DNA of 64,000 nucleotides from Candidatus Woesearchaeota archaeon (GCA_016185755.1 JACPMX010000014.1:53868-117867); one strand, 5' to 3'; positions 1 through 9,437 are shown, counted from the stretch's first letter. Numbers and translations: made by a program. Notes: a model not told the origin generated them from the letters alone.

Positions 1-1
1 G

Positions 2-796
2 TCAAGGCTAGTCCAGTTCAGGGAGAGATTTGAAAATGCAAAGGACGAATTCGACGAGGCCAAGGATGAATTAAAAGAGGCAAGGGAAAGGCTCAAGATA
101 GCAAAAGAAAAAAGAGATGACAATGCAACTTTAGAGGAAGCAAAGGATTATCTCCTGCACTCGGCAGATGCCCTGATAAGCCATCTTGAAAAGATAAAGG
201 CAAAGGTTCAGGAAAGCAAGAATATAGGAAATAATACTGAAGCAAGGATTGTGGCAGAAATAGATGCCCAGATAGCCGAAATCAACCAGATAAAGGCAGA
301 TGTGCAGGCATCAACAACCAAAGATCAGGTTAAGGAAGCTGCAAAAAAGCTGCAGGATAAATGGAAAAGGCTGAAGCACTTGATAAGGCTCCATGCGGAA
401 AGGGTTGTCTCGGCAAGAGTTGAAGGGATTGTCAATCAGGGCCTTGTGATGGAAAAGAGGCTTGACAATGTTTTGGCAAAGGCAAAAGAAAAAGGAATAG
501 AAATCAATGTGACTGCTGACGTAAGCGCTTTCAGCGAAAAAATAGCAGTTGCTAAAGACAAATATACCCAGGCACAGGCAAAATTGAATGCCGTAATTGA
601 GCTTAAGGCAGGAAATGCAACTGAAGAACAGATTAAAACAGCTGCTGACGAGGCAAAAGCATTGCTTAAGGAATCAAGAGATGCCATAAAAGAGGCTCAC
701 GGCATCCTCAAGGTAATCGTAAGGAAAATCAAGGAGGCAATGCCTGAAGCCGACATTTCATCCGATGTTGAAGTAGAAATAGAATCCGCCGCTTAA
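2..796 (+). CDS. Partial (5'-truncated by window edge) Lys/Glu/Ala-rich coiled-coil protein
   Basis: Frame is open from base 2 (SRLVQFRERFENAKDEFDEAKDELKEARERLKIAKEK...) through the listed 251..796 ORF; heptad-like K/E/A-rich sequence. Confidence 0.7.
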   Translation, partial: SRLVQFRERFENAKDEFDEAKDELKEARERLKIAKEKRDDNATLEEAKDYLLHSADALISHLEKIKAKVQESKNIGNNTEARIVAEIDAQIAEINQIKADVQASTTKDQVKEAAKKLQDKWKRLKHLIRLHAERVVSARVEGIVNQGLVMEKRLDNVLAKAKEKGIEINVTADVSAFSEKIAVAKDKYTQAQAKLNAVIELKAGNATEEQIKTAADEAKALLKESRDAIKEAHGILKVIVRKIKEAMPEADISSDVEVEIESAA

Positions 797-891
797 ATTG
801 GAAATATATGCTTAATTGGCAGAAATGTTTAAAAAAACTGCCAAAAGCATATGTTAATATAGAAAATAAAATTTTATGTGGGGTGTAATCC

Positions 892-2244
892 ATGAAAAAA
901 ATGCATGTGTTAGTCTTGACCATAGTTTTGTTTGTAATATCAGCCTGCGCGCAGCAAGTGAGCGTTGATGATGGCCAAACTGGCACTCAAGCCCAATCTC
1001 AGGAAGGAAGGGCTGTCTTCACAATAACTGATGCAGCTGCAAATATGGGAAGCGTGAGCAGCGTAAAAGTCACTGTTGACAGCATAAAGGTGCATAGCGC
1101 CCAAGAAGGCTGGGTTGATGTTTCTTCAACAGCAAAAACTTATGATTTATTGCAGCTAAAGGCGCAGGGAACTCAAGCTTTATTGGCTGATGTGCAGCTG
1201 GAAGAAGGCACATATGACCAGGTAAGGCTTGATGTATCAAATGTAGTTGTGACCGATGCCAACGGCCAGCAGGAGGCAAAATTGCCCTCTGGCGAACTGA
1301 AAATTGTTGGAAATCTTGTAGTTGACGCAAACTCGACATCGACAGCAACATTCGATTTCATAGCAGATGAATCGCTGCACATGACTGGAAATGGCAAGTA
1401 CATAATGGCTCCTGTTGTGCAGCTTGAAACAAGGGAAGATGCTGATGTAGATGTTGAGAGCAATAACAAAGTGGAAATAGAAGGCGGAAAAGTCAGCACA
1501 AGAGTAAAGGTTGGAATGGATATAAAGGGAAATGTAGGGATAGGATTGAACATTCCGTCAAACGCCGACATTTTGATTGATAATTCAGGCTCCATAAGCG
1601 TTGGAAGCGCTTCTGCAAAAGCCAAGGGAAACGCGATTTTTGCTATAACTGATGCAGCTGCAAATATGGGGAGCGTTACAAGCGTTAAAGTAACAGTCGA
1701 CAAATTGGCAGTCCATAGCGATGCGCAGGGATGGGTTAATATCTCAATAAGCCCGCAAACATTTGATTTGCTTGAGCTGAATGCAAAAAGCACAAATGAG
1801 CTCATTGCAGATGTAAGCCTTGAGCCTGGAACCTACAACCAGTTAAGGCTGGACATTTCCAAGGTCATGGTTACAGACGCTTCAGGAGAGCAGGAGGCAA
1901 AGCTTCCGTCAAATGAGCTGAAAATTTTCGGCACTCTTGTTGTAGGCGCAAATTCAACCTCAACAGCAACATTCGATTTCATAGCGAATGAGTCATTGCA
2001 CGTCACAGGAAACGGAAAATACGTGATGGCTCCTGTAGTAAAGCTGGAGACAAAGGAAAATGCCAATGTTTCTGTGAAGAGCGATAACACAGTTGAGATC
2101 AAAGGCGGAAACCTCAAGACAAGCGTAAGGGTTGGCATGGATGAAAACGGCAATGTCGGGGTTGGAAGGAAGATATCCTCAGACTCGGAAGTTTCGATAG
2201 AATCAAACAAGATAAAAGTAAAAGCAAAAGTGATGATAGGCTGA
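892..2244 (+). CDS. Lipoprotein with two tandem DUF4382-like domains
   Basis: Signal plus lipobox (VLFVISAC); FxITDAAANMGSVxSVKVTVDxxxVHS...GWVxxS...FDLLxLxA...L..GTYxQxRLDxSxVxVTDAxGxQEAKLPSxELKI occurs twice. Confidence 0.8.
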   Translation: MKKMHVLVLTIVLFVISACAQQVSVDDGQTGTQAQSQEGRAVFTITDAAANMGSVSSVKVTVDSIKVHSAQEGWVDVSSTAKTYDLLQLKAQGTQALLADVQLEEGTYDQVRLDVSNVVVTDANGQQEAKLPSGELKIVGNLVVDANSTSTATFDFIADESLHMTGNGKYIMAPVVQLETREDADVDVESNNKVEIEGGKVSTRVKVGMDIKGNVGIGLNIPSNADILIDNSGSISVGSASAKAKGNAIFAITDAAANMGSVTSVKVTVDKLAVHSDAQGWVNISISPQTFDLLELNAKSTNELIADVSLEPGTYNQLRLDISKVMVTDASGEQEAKLPSNELKIFGTLVVGANSTSTATFDFIANESLHVTGNGKYVMAPVVKLETKENANVSVKSDNTVEIKGGNLKTSVRVGMDENGNVGVGRKISSDSEVSIESNKIKVKAKVMIG

Positions 2245-2282
2245 CAAAAAAGTTTATATATTAGTAGCCTATATGCCTTTTC

Positions 2283-2501
2283 ATGAAAAAAGTGATACTG
2301 CCGGTTTTGATTTTTTTGATTATTTCCATCGCTGCATGCCAGCCCGCTAAAGAAGTGAAAGAAGCTCCAAAAGGAACGACAGGAGATGCTGCTGCTGATT
2401 CCAGCAGTGATCTGGGCAGCGCTGATGATGTTGAAAAAGACCTTGATTCCAGCGAGCTCAACGAGCTTGACTCAGGTTTTAATGACGTGCAAAGTATTTG
2501 A
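2283..2501 (+). CDS. Small acidic lipoprotein
   Basis: Signal peptide and lipobox (LIFLIISIAAC), then an Asp/Ser-rich tail. Confidence 0.6.
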   Translation: MKKVILPVLIFLIISIAACQPAKEVKEAPKGTTGDAAADSSSDLGSADDVEKDLDSSELNELDSGFNDVQSI

Positions 2502-2541
2502 TTGATAGGTTTTTTATATTATATTTGATTTCTTTTTATTT

Positions 2542-3639
2542 ATGATTAGTATTAACGGAAACTGGGGCGAAGCTGGCGGCCAGATTTGCAGGACAGCACT
2601 TGCCCTCTCCACAATAACCCAAAAGCCTTTTGAAATCCATGATATAAGGAAGGGAAGGAAAGATTCTGGGCTGAAGAGCCAGCACCTTTATTGCGTTAAA
2701 TCATTAAAGGAATTGTGCAATGCAGTTGCAGAAGGAGATGAATTGGGATCATTGTCATTAAAGTACTATCCTAAAAAGTTGGTTGCAAAAAACCTTGACA
2801 TTAATATAGAGACAGCAGGCTCCATAACTTTATTGCTTCAGGCCCTGCTTTTGCCGGCAATGTTTGTTTCAAAGCCGATCACAATAACCGCTCTTGGCGG
2901 CACTGACACAAAATGGAGCATGCCATTTGATTATTTCAGCAATGTTCTGCTGCCTCAGCTTCAGAGGTTTGCCAAAATCGAGGCAAAATTGCTGAAAAGG
3001 GGATACTATCCCAAAGGAAACGGAAAAGCAGAGATTAAAATAAGCCCAAAATTCAGGTTAAGCGATTTTCCAGGCTTTGATGAATTTCACGGGCAATTAA
3101 AACAAAATGTGCCAAAATATGACTTAACAGGGCAGCATCACTTAATCCAGATAAAAGGCGTCTCCCACGCTTCCAAAGATTTGCAAAATGCAAGAGTTGC
3201 AGAAAGGCAGGCGCATTCAGCACAGGCAGTTTTGGGCAAAAAGTTCAGTGTTCCGGTAAAAATAAGCTCTGAATACCGGGACACTTTGTCAACAGGCTCC
3301 GGCATTACTTTATGGGCAATATTCTCAAAAAGCAATGAAGACATTGACGAAACTAATCCGATAAGAATGGGATCTGACGCCCTTGGCGAGCAGGGAAAAA
3401 AGGCAGAGATTGTCGGGGAAGAGGCGGCAAGGAATTTAATAAGCGAGATTGAAAGCAAGGCTCCTGTTGACAGATATCTTGCAGACCAGCTCCTGCCTTT
3501 CATGGCGTTGGCCGGCAATTCAAAAATCAAAATCTCTGAAATCACAAATCACTGCAGGACTAACATTTACACTATACATCAGTTTATGGGGGAGATTTTT
3601 AAGATTGACGAGGAAAACAGGATAATATCAGTTAAATAA
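2542..3639 (+). CDS. rtcA: RNA 3'-terminal phosphate cyclase
   Basis: GNWGEAGGQICRTALALSTITQKPFEIHDIRKGRKDSGLKSQHL N-terminus; ALGGTDTKWSMPFDY; C-terminal NHCRTNIYTIHQF. Confidence 0.9.
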   Translation: MISINGNWGEAGGQICRTALALSTITQKPFEIHDIRKGRKDSGLKSQHLYCVKSLKELCNAVAEGDELGSLSLKYYPKKLVAKNLDINIETAGSITLLLQALLLPAMFVSKPITITALGGTDTKWSMPFDYFSNVLLPQLQRFAKIEAKLLKRGYYPKGNGKAEIKISPKFRLSDFPGFDEFHGQLKQNVPKYDLTGQHHLIQIKGVSHASKDLQNARVAERQAHSAQAVLGKKFSVPVKISSEYRDTLSTGSGITLWAIFSKSNEDIDETNPIRMGSDALGEQGKKAEIVGEEAARNLISEIESKAPVDRYLADQLLPFMALAGNSKIKISEITNHCRTNIYTIHQFMGEIFKIDEENRIISVK

Positions 3640-3787
3640 GTTAAGGCTTTAGAAGCGGCCACAGGTCATGTTTCTTTCAGAGGTCGCCTTTCAGAGTTTT
3701 TAAAATATGTTATCTCAATGCGCCAAAACAAATTCATAAATCAAAACAACAACCTTTTTAAATAAAATTCTTATCCCAAGAGCCAAT

Positions 3788-3964
3788 ATGGCGGAAAACC
3801 ATGCGGTATGCAACTCGTGCAAGAAGAGGATTTCAAACACAATAGGCTCCACAAGATTCATGTGCCCGAAGTGCGCAAAGGTTGAGATTGTAAGGTGCAA
3901 TCATTGCAGGCAGATAGCTGCCAAGTACAAGTGCAGTTCTTGCGGGTTTGAAGGCCCAAATTAA
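3788..3964 (+). CDS. Archaeal small zinc-ribbon protein (DUF1610/HVO_2753-like), 58 aa; below the cut-off of the supplied ORF track
   Basis: MAENHAVCNSCKKRISNTIGSTRFMCPKCAKVEIVRCNHCRQIAAKYKCSSCGFEGPN: four CxxC knuckles; directly upstream of aEF-1beta. Confidence 0.85.
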   Translation: MAENHAVCNSCKKRISNTIGSTRFMCPKCAKVEIVRCNHCRQIAAKYKCSSCGFEGPN

Positions 3965-3965
3965 T

Positions 3966-4244
3966 ATGGCAAGGGTAGTTGTTTCTCTTAGGATAATGCC
4001 TAACAGCCCGTCAGTTGATTTGTCCAGGCTGGAATCCCAGGCAAAAAAAGAGATTGTCAGGTTCTGCAGCTCAGAAGAGTTCAAGGCAAGCATAGAGCCG
4101 ATAGCATTCGGATTAAAGGCCCTGAACCTTTTGTTTGTCATGGAAGAAAGCATAGGCACGACAGAGAAGCTCGAGAAGGCGATTGCAGAGCTTGAAGGCG
4201 TCGAGTCTGTTGAAGTTACTGATGTGAGAAGGGCTGTTGGCTGA
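3966..4244 (+). CDS. Translation elongation factor aEF-1 beta (start moved to ATG 3966)
   Basis: MARVVVSLRIMPNSPSVDLSRLE...EPIAFGLKALNLLFVMEES...LEGVESVEVTDVRRAVG. Confidence 0.88.
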   Translation: MARVVVSLRIMPNSPSVDLSRLESQAKKEIVRFCSSEEFKASIEPIAFGLKALNLLFVMEESIGTTEKLEKAIAELEGVESVEVTDVRRAVG

Positions 4245-4296
4245 GTAATTTTTTGATTTTTTCTTATTTAGGTTCGTTAATGGTTTTTGATTAACT

Positions 4297-5424
4297 CTAT
4301 TGATTTTTTCTTAAAATCCTGATTAATCCCTTTAAGGACACACTGCTCCTTATCCCTTCTCCCCTAAAATGCGTCCCGCTTGCCTTGCATCCTTTTTTCC
4401 TGATTTTTGCCAGAATATCTTCTTTCTTGTGCAGTATTTTTATATTGTTCTTTCCGCATATGTAATGCAAATCGTAAAACCCAAACTGGCTTATTTTTGA
4501 CTCTTCTTTTATTGTGTCAAGGAACTTTATAAGTTCTTTATTATTTTTGAATGTCTTGCTGTTTATCGCATTCCTGCATATTTTGGCTGCCAATTCTTTA
4601 TCCCATAAATTTCCAAGCCACATTGGCCCTGCGCCATCAATCATCCTGTGCAATTTTAGAATTTCATCTGTTTTGTTCTTGCCCTTGTCATTCCTGAAGA
4701 ACACCCTCATGTAGTGCTCCTTTGAATAGGAAAAAATAGGAATCAATGCCTTGTCATATTGGGCTGCAACAAGCTGGACCTTCCTTATGAGAATTCTCAA
4801 TCCGGTTTCATGCATTATTGCGCCCTTTTTAGGCATCGCCCAGTACTTTCTTAGGCAGGCATTCGGAAAGGTGCCGCACAAGGCGCTCGTGTCAGTTGCA
4901 GTCACGGCCAAAATGCCGTCCCTTGAGAGCCTTTTGCACGCAGCGTCAAGAAACGGGTTGGGGGTTCCAAAAGGGTCGATGTCAATGTAGTCAAAGCCGC
5001 TTGATTTTAAAAGGAACAGGCTGGCATCCTCATTTGTGATTTCGATTTTTTTATTATTTTTGCATGCTATCCTGTTTAGTGAAAGGTTTTTCTTTATTGA
5101 GTCAACGGCTTTTTTGTCATTGTCGTTGATGCATATTATTTTTATTTTATTATTGCCCAGTTCCTTAAGAAACCTTATGCTCCTGACTCCCGATGCCGCC
5201 AGCGGGTCTGCAATCTGCATGCTGTTTTTGCTTATTGAATTTAAAAGCAAAATAGAAATGTCCCTGTTCATGCCCATGACAGGATTGTAGAACACCCCCA
5301 TCTCCCTGGAGATTTTCTTTATTGCAGGAATTCTTATTTCAGCCAGCCCTTCATTTATAATCTGCATGAGCTCAAGAATCGGGCTTCCAATAAAAATATT
5401 GTTATCAATGGGTAAGCTCTGCAT
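4297..5424 (-). CDS. trm1: tRNA (guanine26-N2)-dimethyltransferase Trm1
   Basis: EMGVFYNPVMGMNRDISILLL, DPLAASGVRSIRFLKE, YIDIDPFGTPNPFLDAA, VTATDTSALCGTFPNACLRKY. Confidence 0.92.
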   Translation of the reverse strand: MQSLPIDNNIFIGSPILELMQIINEGLAEIRIPAIKKISREMGVFYNPVMGMNRDISILLLNSISKNSMQIADPLAASGVRSIRFLKELGNNKIKIICINDNDKKAVDSIKKNLSLNRIACKNNKKIEITNEDASLFLLKSSGFDYIDIDPFGTPNPFLDAACKRLSRDGILAVTATDTSALCGTFPNACLRKYWAMPKKGAIMHETGLRILIRKVQLVAAQYDKALIPIFSYSKEHYMRVFFRNDKGKNKTDEILKLHRMIDGAGPMWLGNLWDKELAAKICRNAINSKTFKNNKELIKFLDTIKEESKISQFGFYDLHYICGKNNIKILHKKEDILAKIRKKGCKASGTHFRGEGIRSSVSLKGLIRILRKNQ

Positions 5425-5430
5425 ATCTAG

Positions 5431-5497
5431 GGCTCGCCTGTTAAAGAGACCTCACGGACTTTAGTCCGCAGATGAATTTAACATTAAAAGGCGAGCC
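5431..5497. repeat. Nested inverted repeat at the left end of the IS
   Basis: GGCTCGCC/GGCGAGCC (8 bp) enclosing TGTTAAA/TTTAACA (7 bp) enclosing CGGACTTTAGTCCG. Confidence 0.8.
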
Positions 5498-5623
5498 AGT
5501 TTAGTAAACTATTTCTACAAGAAAAATAAAAGATAAAGTGCGCAGCGTAGCTGGCGCACTCAATCTCATTCGCAATAGCGTTAGCTGCGCCCGCAATATA
5601 AAAACTTTGCGAGGTGTTCTACA

Positions 5624-6103
5624 ATGAAGACAGAACTTATAGCCAGCGCTCACGCCGTCGGCGAGAGCAACTACCACATACAACTAACGCCTGCCTACAG
5701 GCGCGAAATATTCCGCGACCCGCTCGTTGCTGAACTGACATTAGCTTACATGGTCGAAAAACTAAGAAAGCACAAAGTAATCCTGTCGGGTTACGGATAT
5801 GGTCCCGACCATATGCACCTTTTTGTTTCAAACGTAAGATTCGTCAGCGAAATAAATCTTGTCCAACAAATAAAAGGTTTTAGCTCTTACATGATGCGCA
5901 AAGGGCACAGGTACATGTTCCATGACAAGCTCTGGGGCAAGAAATTCTGGTCGGAAGGACACTTCTACAGAAGTGTCGGCGCAGTTACAAAAGAAAGCAT
6001 GCAGTGGTACGTTACAGAGGGGCAGAAGAAACACTGGAAGAAGTACACTTACGAGCAATACAGCCAGATGAAAAATCAAAAGCAATTATCAGAATTCAAT
6101 TAG
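5624..6103 (+). CDS. tnpA: IS200/IS605 family transposase TnpA (Y1/HUH)
   Basis: GYGYGPDHMHLFVSN (HxH), FWSEGHFYRSVGAVTKESMQWYVTEGQ (catalytic Tyr region); no tnpB nearby. Confidence 0.9.
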   Translation: MKTELIASAHAVGESNYHIQLTPAYRREIFRDPLVAELTLAYMVEKLRKHKVILSGYGYGPDHMHLFVSNVRFVSEINLVQQIKGFSSYMMRKGHRYMFHDKLWGKKFWSEGHFYRSVGAVTKESMQWYVTEGQKKHWKKYTYEQYSQMKNQKQLSEFN

Positions 6104-6591
6104 AAACGCTGTGGTGCTTTAGCCCGCAGTAGTTTACAAGCGTGTTGAGGATACAAGCCCATTTGCGAAGTGACATCAACAACCATTCGCGCTAGTTCCG
6201 GCTTGTCAGCATGATTTCTCATCCTTAGCAGCATATCATCGAGTGTAAGCCAGCCTGATCCAAAATGCACTTTGGGGTCCACAACAATAGGCTTGTAAGG
6301 GTCAAGAACAAATCCAGGGATGGCAATAACATGCTGCCTTTCATTTCCTGTTTTTCGGGTAACCGGATATTCCGCCTCGGCCTTTATCCAGGGCATAATC
6401 TGCAAGTCTGGCAATCCTGTTTCCTCAAGAACTTCTCGCCTAGCAGCTTCTAGAAATGTCTCCCCAGGCTCTATTCCTCCCTGAGGGTTTTGAGGATAGC
6501 CATTTTTATTGAATAAAACCAAAAATTTAGGTTCAATCTCATCGCCCCATCTATGTAGTATGACCCTGACTATCTCCCTGTCATAACCCAT
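6100..6591 (-). CDS. NUDIX hydrolase
   Basis: Nudix box GGIEPGETFLEAARREVLEETGL. Confidence 0.9.
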   Translation of the reverse strand: MGYDREIVRVILHRWGDEIEPKFLVLFNKNGYPQNPQGGIEPGETFLEAARREVLEETGLPDLQIMPWIKAEAEYPVTRKTGNERQHVIAIPGFVLDPYKPIVVDPKVHFGSGWLTLDDMLLRMRNHADKPELARMVVDVTSQMGLYPQHACKLLRAKAPQRF

Positions 6592-6692
6592 TATGCATAC
6601 TGCTTTCGCAGCATCTTATATAAAAACTTTGTGTATCTTCAAGGCAAAGTTTGTGCACAACGTTTAAAAACGAAATGCCTTTACTTTAAGCC

Positions 6693-8456
6693 ATGCTTAG
6701 GCAGCTAATAGTAACAGTGATGGGAAATGTGGATGCGGGCAAGACCCAATTGCTCGATACAATCAGGAACACCGCTATTGTCGAGTCGGAGCCGGGAAAG
6801 ATAACCCAGAGCATAGGCTGCTCGATAATAACGGCAGACACAATAAAAAAAATCTGCGGCCACCTGCTTGAAAAGCTGAATTTGCCGATAAAAATGCCCG
6901 GCTTCGTCATAATTGACACCCCGGGGCACGCGGCATTCACCAACCTCAGAAAAAGAGGAGGCAATCTTGCCGATATAGCTATAGTCGTCATAGACATAAA
7001 TGAAGGGGTCAAGCTGCAGACACAGGAATCAATAGAGATACTGAAGCAGTACAAGACACCTTTTGTCATTGCGCTCAACAAGATAGACTTGCTGCCCGGC
7101 TGGAATCCAAGCCCAAGCGCAGGCTTGCTTGAAAACATACAAAAGCAGAGGGAAAATGTCATGCTCCTTCTCGAGAAAAGGCTTTACGAGATTGTCGGTA
7201 AATTAAGCGAGATTGGCTTTAATGCAGAGAGATTCGACAGGATTGAAGATTATACGAAGCAGATAGCGATAATTCCAACATCTGCTGTCACAAAGGAAGG
7301 GCTTCCTGAACTGCTAATGGTAATGACCGGGCTGGCCCAGAAATTCCTGGAGGAAAGCCTGAAGTTCAACGTGAAGGGAAATGCAAAAGGGACTGTTTTG
7401 GAAGTCAAGGAGGAAAAAGGCCTCGGAACAACCATTGATGTCATTCTTTATGACGGCACCCTGAAGCAGAACGACACGATTGTCATAGGCTCTTTGAATG
7501 AGCCGGTTGCAACAAAAGTCAAGGCGCTTTTTGAGCCCGTGCCCCTGGCTGAAATGCGGGACAAAAAGGCAAAGTTCAGCCCGGTCAGGGAAGCCGCAGC
7601 AGCAACCGGGGTGAAAATATCGGCCCCGGAGCTTGACAAGGTTGTTGCAGGCATGCCGCTGAGGAGCTGCCTGCCGGATGAAGTCGAAAGGATAAAAGAA
7701 GAAATCAAGAGGGAGGTTGAAGAGGTCATAATAGAGACCGACAAGGGCGGAATTGTCACAAAGGCAGATTCCCTCGGCTCCTTGGAAGCGCTGATTAAAA
7801 TATTAAAGGAGAAGAATATCGAAATTAAAAAGGCATCCATCGGGAATATCTCAAAAAAAGACATCTCGGATGCGGAAATAAGCTTTGCAAAAGACCCCTT
7901 GCAGGGCGCAGTGCTCGGCTTCAATGTCGGACTGATGCCTGATGTCAAAGTGCACCAGAATGTAACTGTTTTCTCCCATAACATAATCTACAAGCTCATC
8001 GAGGATTTTGAGAAATGGCAGGAATCCATGAAAAAAGAGCTCGAGTCGAAAGAAATAATCGGGCTGCACAGGCCTTGCAAGGTGCAGCTCATGAAAGGCT
8101 ATGTATTCAGGCAGAGCAATCCTGCAGTTGTCGGCGTTGAAATCCTTGCAGGCACTTTGAAAACAGGAACTCCATTGATGAAAAGCGACGGCATTTCAAT
8201 TACAGAGGCGAAGAGCATGCAGCAGGAGCAGGAAAACATAGAGAATGCAGAGAAAGGAAAGCAGATAGCTGTTTCGCTGCCCAATGTCACAATCGGAAGA
8301 CAGCTCCATGAAGGCGACATCCTGTACTCTGCAATTCCCGAGGAGCAGTTCAGGAGATTCAAGGAGCTGAAGAAAACCCTGTCAGAGGAGGAAATAGCGG
8401 TTTTGAAGGAGATAACGGAGATAATGAGAAAAGCCAGCCCAATGTGGGGGATTTAG
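6693..8456 (+). CDS. infB: Translation initiation factor IF-2 / aIF5B
   Basis: VMGNVDAGKTQLLD, DTPGHAAFTNLRKRGG, NKIDLLPGW; C-terminal aIF5B domains. Confidence 0.95.
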   Translation: MLRQLIVTVMGNVDAGKTQLLDTIRNTAIVESEPGKITQSIGCSIITADTIKKICGHLLEKLNLPIKMPGFVIIDTPGHAAFTNLRKRGGNLADIAIVVIDINEGVKLQTQESIEILKQYKTPFVIALNKIDLLPGWNPSPSAGLLENIQKQRENVMLLLEKRLYEIVGKLSEIGFNAERFDRIEDYTKQIAIIPTSAVTKEGLPELLMVMTGLAQKFLEESLKFNVKGNAKGTVLEVKEEKGLGTTIDVILYDGTLKQNDTIVIGSLNEPVATKVKALFEPVPLAEMRDKKAKFSPVREAAAATGVKISAPELDKVVAGMPLRSCLPDEVERIKEEIKREVEEVIIETDKGGIVTKADSLGSLEALIKILKEKNIEIKKASIGNISKKDISDAEISFAKDPLQGAVLGFNVGLMPDVKVHQNVTVFSHNIIYKLIEDFEKWQESMKKELESKEIIGLHRPCKVQLMKGYVFRQSNPAVVGVEILAGTLKTGTPLMKSDGISITEAKSMQQEQENIENAEKGKQIAVSLPNVTIGRQLHEGDILYSAIPEEQFRRFKELKKTLSEEEIAVLKEITEIMRKASPMWGI

Positions 8457-8487
8457 ATGTTTGCATAATTAATTGGGACTTCAATCC

Positions 8488-8582
8488 GTTGCCTTCGGCA
8501 ACAAAAGTTACGCTCGGCGAAAATTGATTAGCACTAATTTCCGCCTCGATTTATTCAATGAATAAATAGATAAGCCCGAGCG
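8488..8582. ncRNA. Candidate structured RNA or decayed element: hairpin plus three-way junction
   Basis: GTTGCC-TTC-GGCAAC (8488-8502); CGCTCGG(8511)...CCGAGCG(8582) enclosing GCGAAAATT/AATTTCCGC and ATTTATTC-AAT-GAATAAAT hairpins. Confidence 0.4.
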
Positions 8583-8671
8583 ATGTGGCAAAACAGCGAG
8601 GTCTAACACAAAATGTTGTGAGCGAAGCGAACAGATTTAAAAATTAAAATTATTACAATACACAAACAAAA

Positions 8672-9124
8672 ATGCCAGAGCTAAAGATTCTGAACAGCAG
8701 GGAAATCAAGGAACTGCATTCCGTGATTGAAAAGCAGTGGGATGCCAAGATAAAGCTGGACTATGGGTTTCTTCAGAACAGCAAGGGCAGGATTTTCATG
8801 GTAAACAGGGGAATTTCAGAAATTGACATGTCAAAGCTGCGCATCAACTCGGTCGGAATGTACTTCTGCGAGCACGACAAAATCGGCATAAGGCTGAGCA
8901 TAGAAGGCTCGCAAATTGTCGGTACTTGTGCAAAGAAAAACATTATAGAAATTGATGATGGGCAGGCAAGAAAATGGTTCAAAGGCGAAGATTTGGAGCT
9001 AGAATGCAAAGATTGCACAGGATTTGTTATTCTAAAAAATAAAAGCGATTTTCTCGGCACGGGGAAATACAAAGAAGGGAAGATACTGAACTATGTGGGG
9101 AAGACGAGAAGGATTAATGCCTAA
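8672..9124 (+). CDS. PUA-domain RNA-binding protein (archaeal pre-PUA + PUA)
   Basis: C-terminal PUA-like EIDDGQARKWFKGEDLE...GFVILKNKSDFLGTGKYKEGKILNYVGKTRRI. Confidence 0.7.
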   Translation: MPELKILNSREIKELHSVIEKQWDAKIKLDYGFLQNSKGRIFMVNRGISEIDMSKLRINSVGMYFCEHDKIGIRLSIEGSQIVGTCAKKNIIEIDDGQARKWFKGEDLELECKDCTGFVILKNKSDFLGTGKYKEGKILNYVGKTRRINA

Positions 9125-9131
9125 GAATTAC

Positions 9132-9437
9132 TCATTCGAGTGCAGCTGTGATTAAGCTTATTGGACCCTTTTTTTCTTGAACTATTCTAGGAATATCCGT
9201 ACTTTGTGGAACTGCGCCTTGGTTTTCTATCTGAAACAATAGTGATGCAATCTGCGCTTCTGTTATAGGTTTTTGAGGCTCAGCCCTTTGTATGCCTCTT
9301 ATAGCAGGTTCATGGTTAGCCTTATGATATGCCCATCCAATACTTCCGTCTTTTGATCTATATATCTCAGCAGGCCCATAATCTACTATAGGAACCCACA
9401 CACCTTGTGGTCTTGATTTTACTTCAGACTCTTCCAT
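9132..9437 (-). CDS. Hypothetical protein, 101 aa
   Basis: Intact ORF with its own intergenic flanks; no family recognised. Confidence 0.45.
   Translation of the reverse strand: MEESEVKSRPQGVWVPIVDYGPAEIYRSKDGSIGWAYHKANHEPAIRGIQRAEPQKPITEAQIASLLFQIENQGAVPQSTDIPRIVQEKKGPISLITAALE

Larger units (their letters stand above)
5431..6137 (+). mobile_element. IS200/IS605-type insertion sequence (tnpA only; boundaries approximate)
   Basis: HUH/Y1 transposase flanked by subterminal hairpins sharing CTTTAGNCCGCAG: left 5455-5468 CGGACTTTAGTCCG, right 6109-6129 CTGTGGTGCTTTAGCCCGCAG followed by TAGTTTAC. Confidence 0.7.

Noticed and set aside
1173-2210. Long minus-strand ORFs (210 and 125 aa) opposite the DUF4382 lipoprotein
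   Set aside because: Repetitive antisense shadow of the duplicated domain; no start context or family features.
3660-3700. Shared 12-mer TTTCAGAGGTCG at about 3676 and 16660 as a dispersed repeat
   Set aside because: Too short, no flanking similarity or inverted-repeat structure found.
5624-6103. TnpB/omega-RNA or IscB-type guide system next to the IS200 transposase
   Set aside because: No RuvC-like nuclease ORF anywhere near; only tnpA is present.
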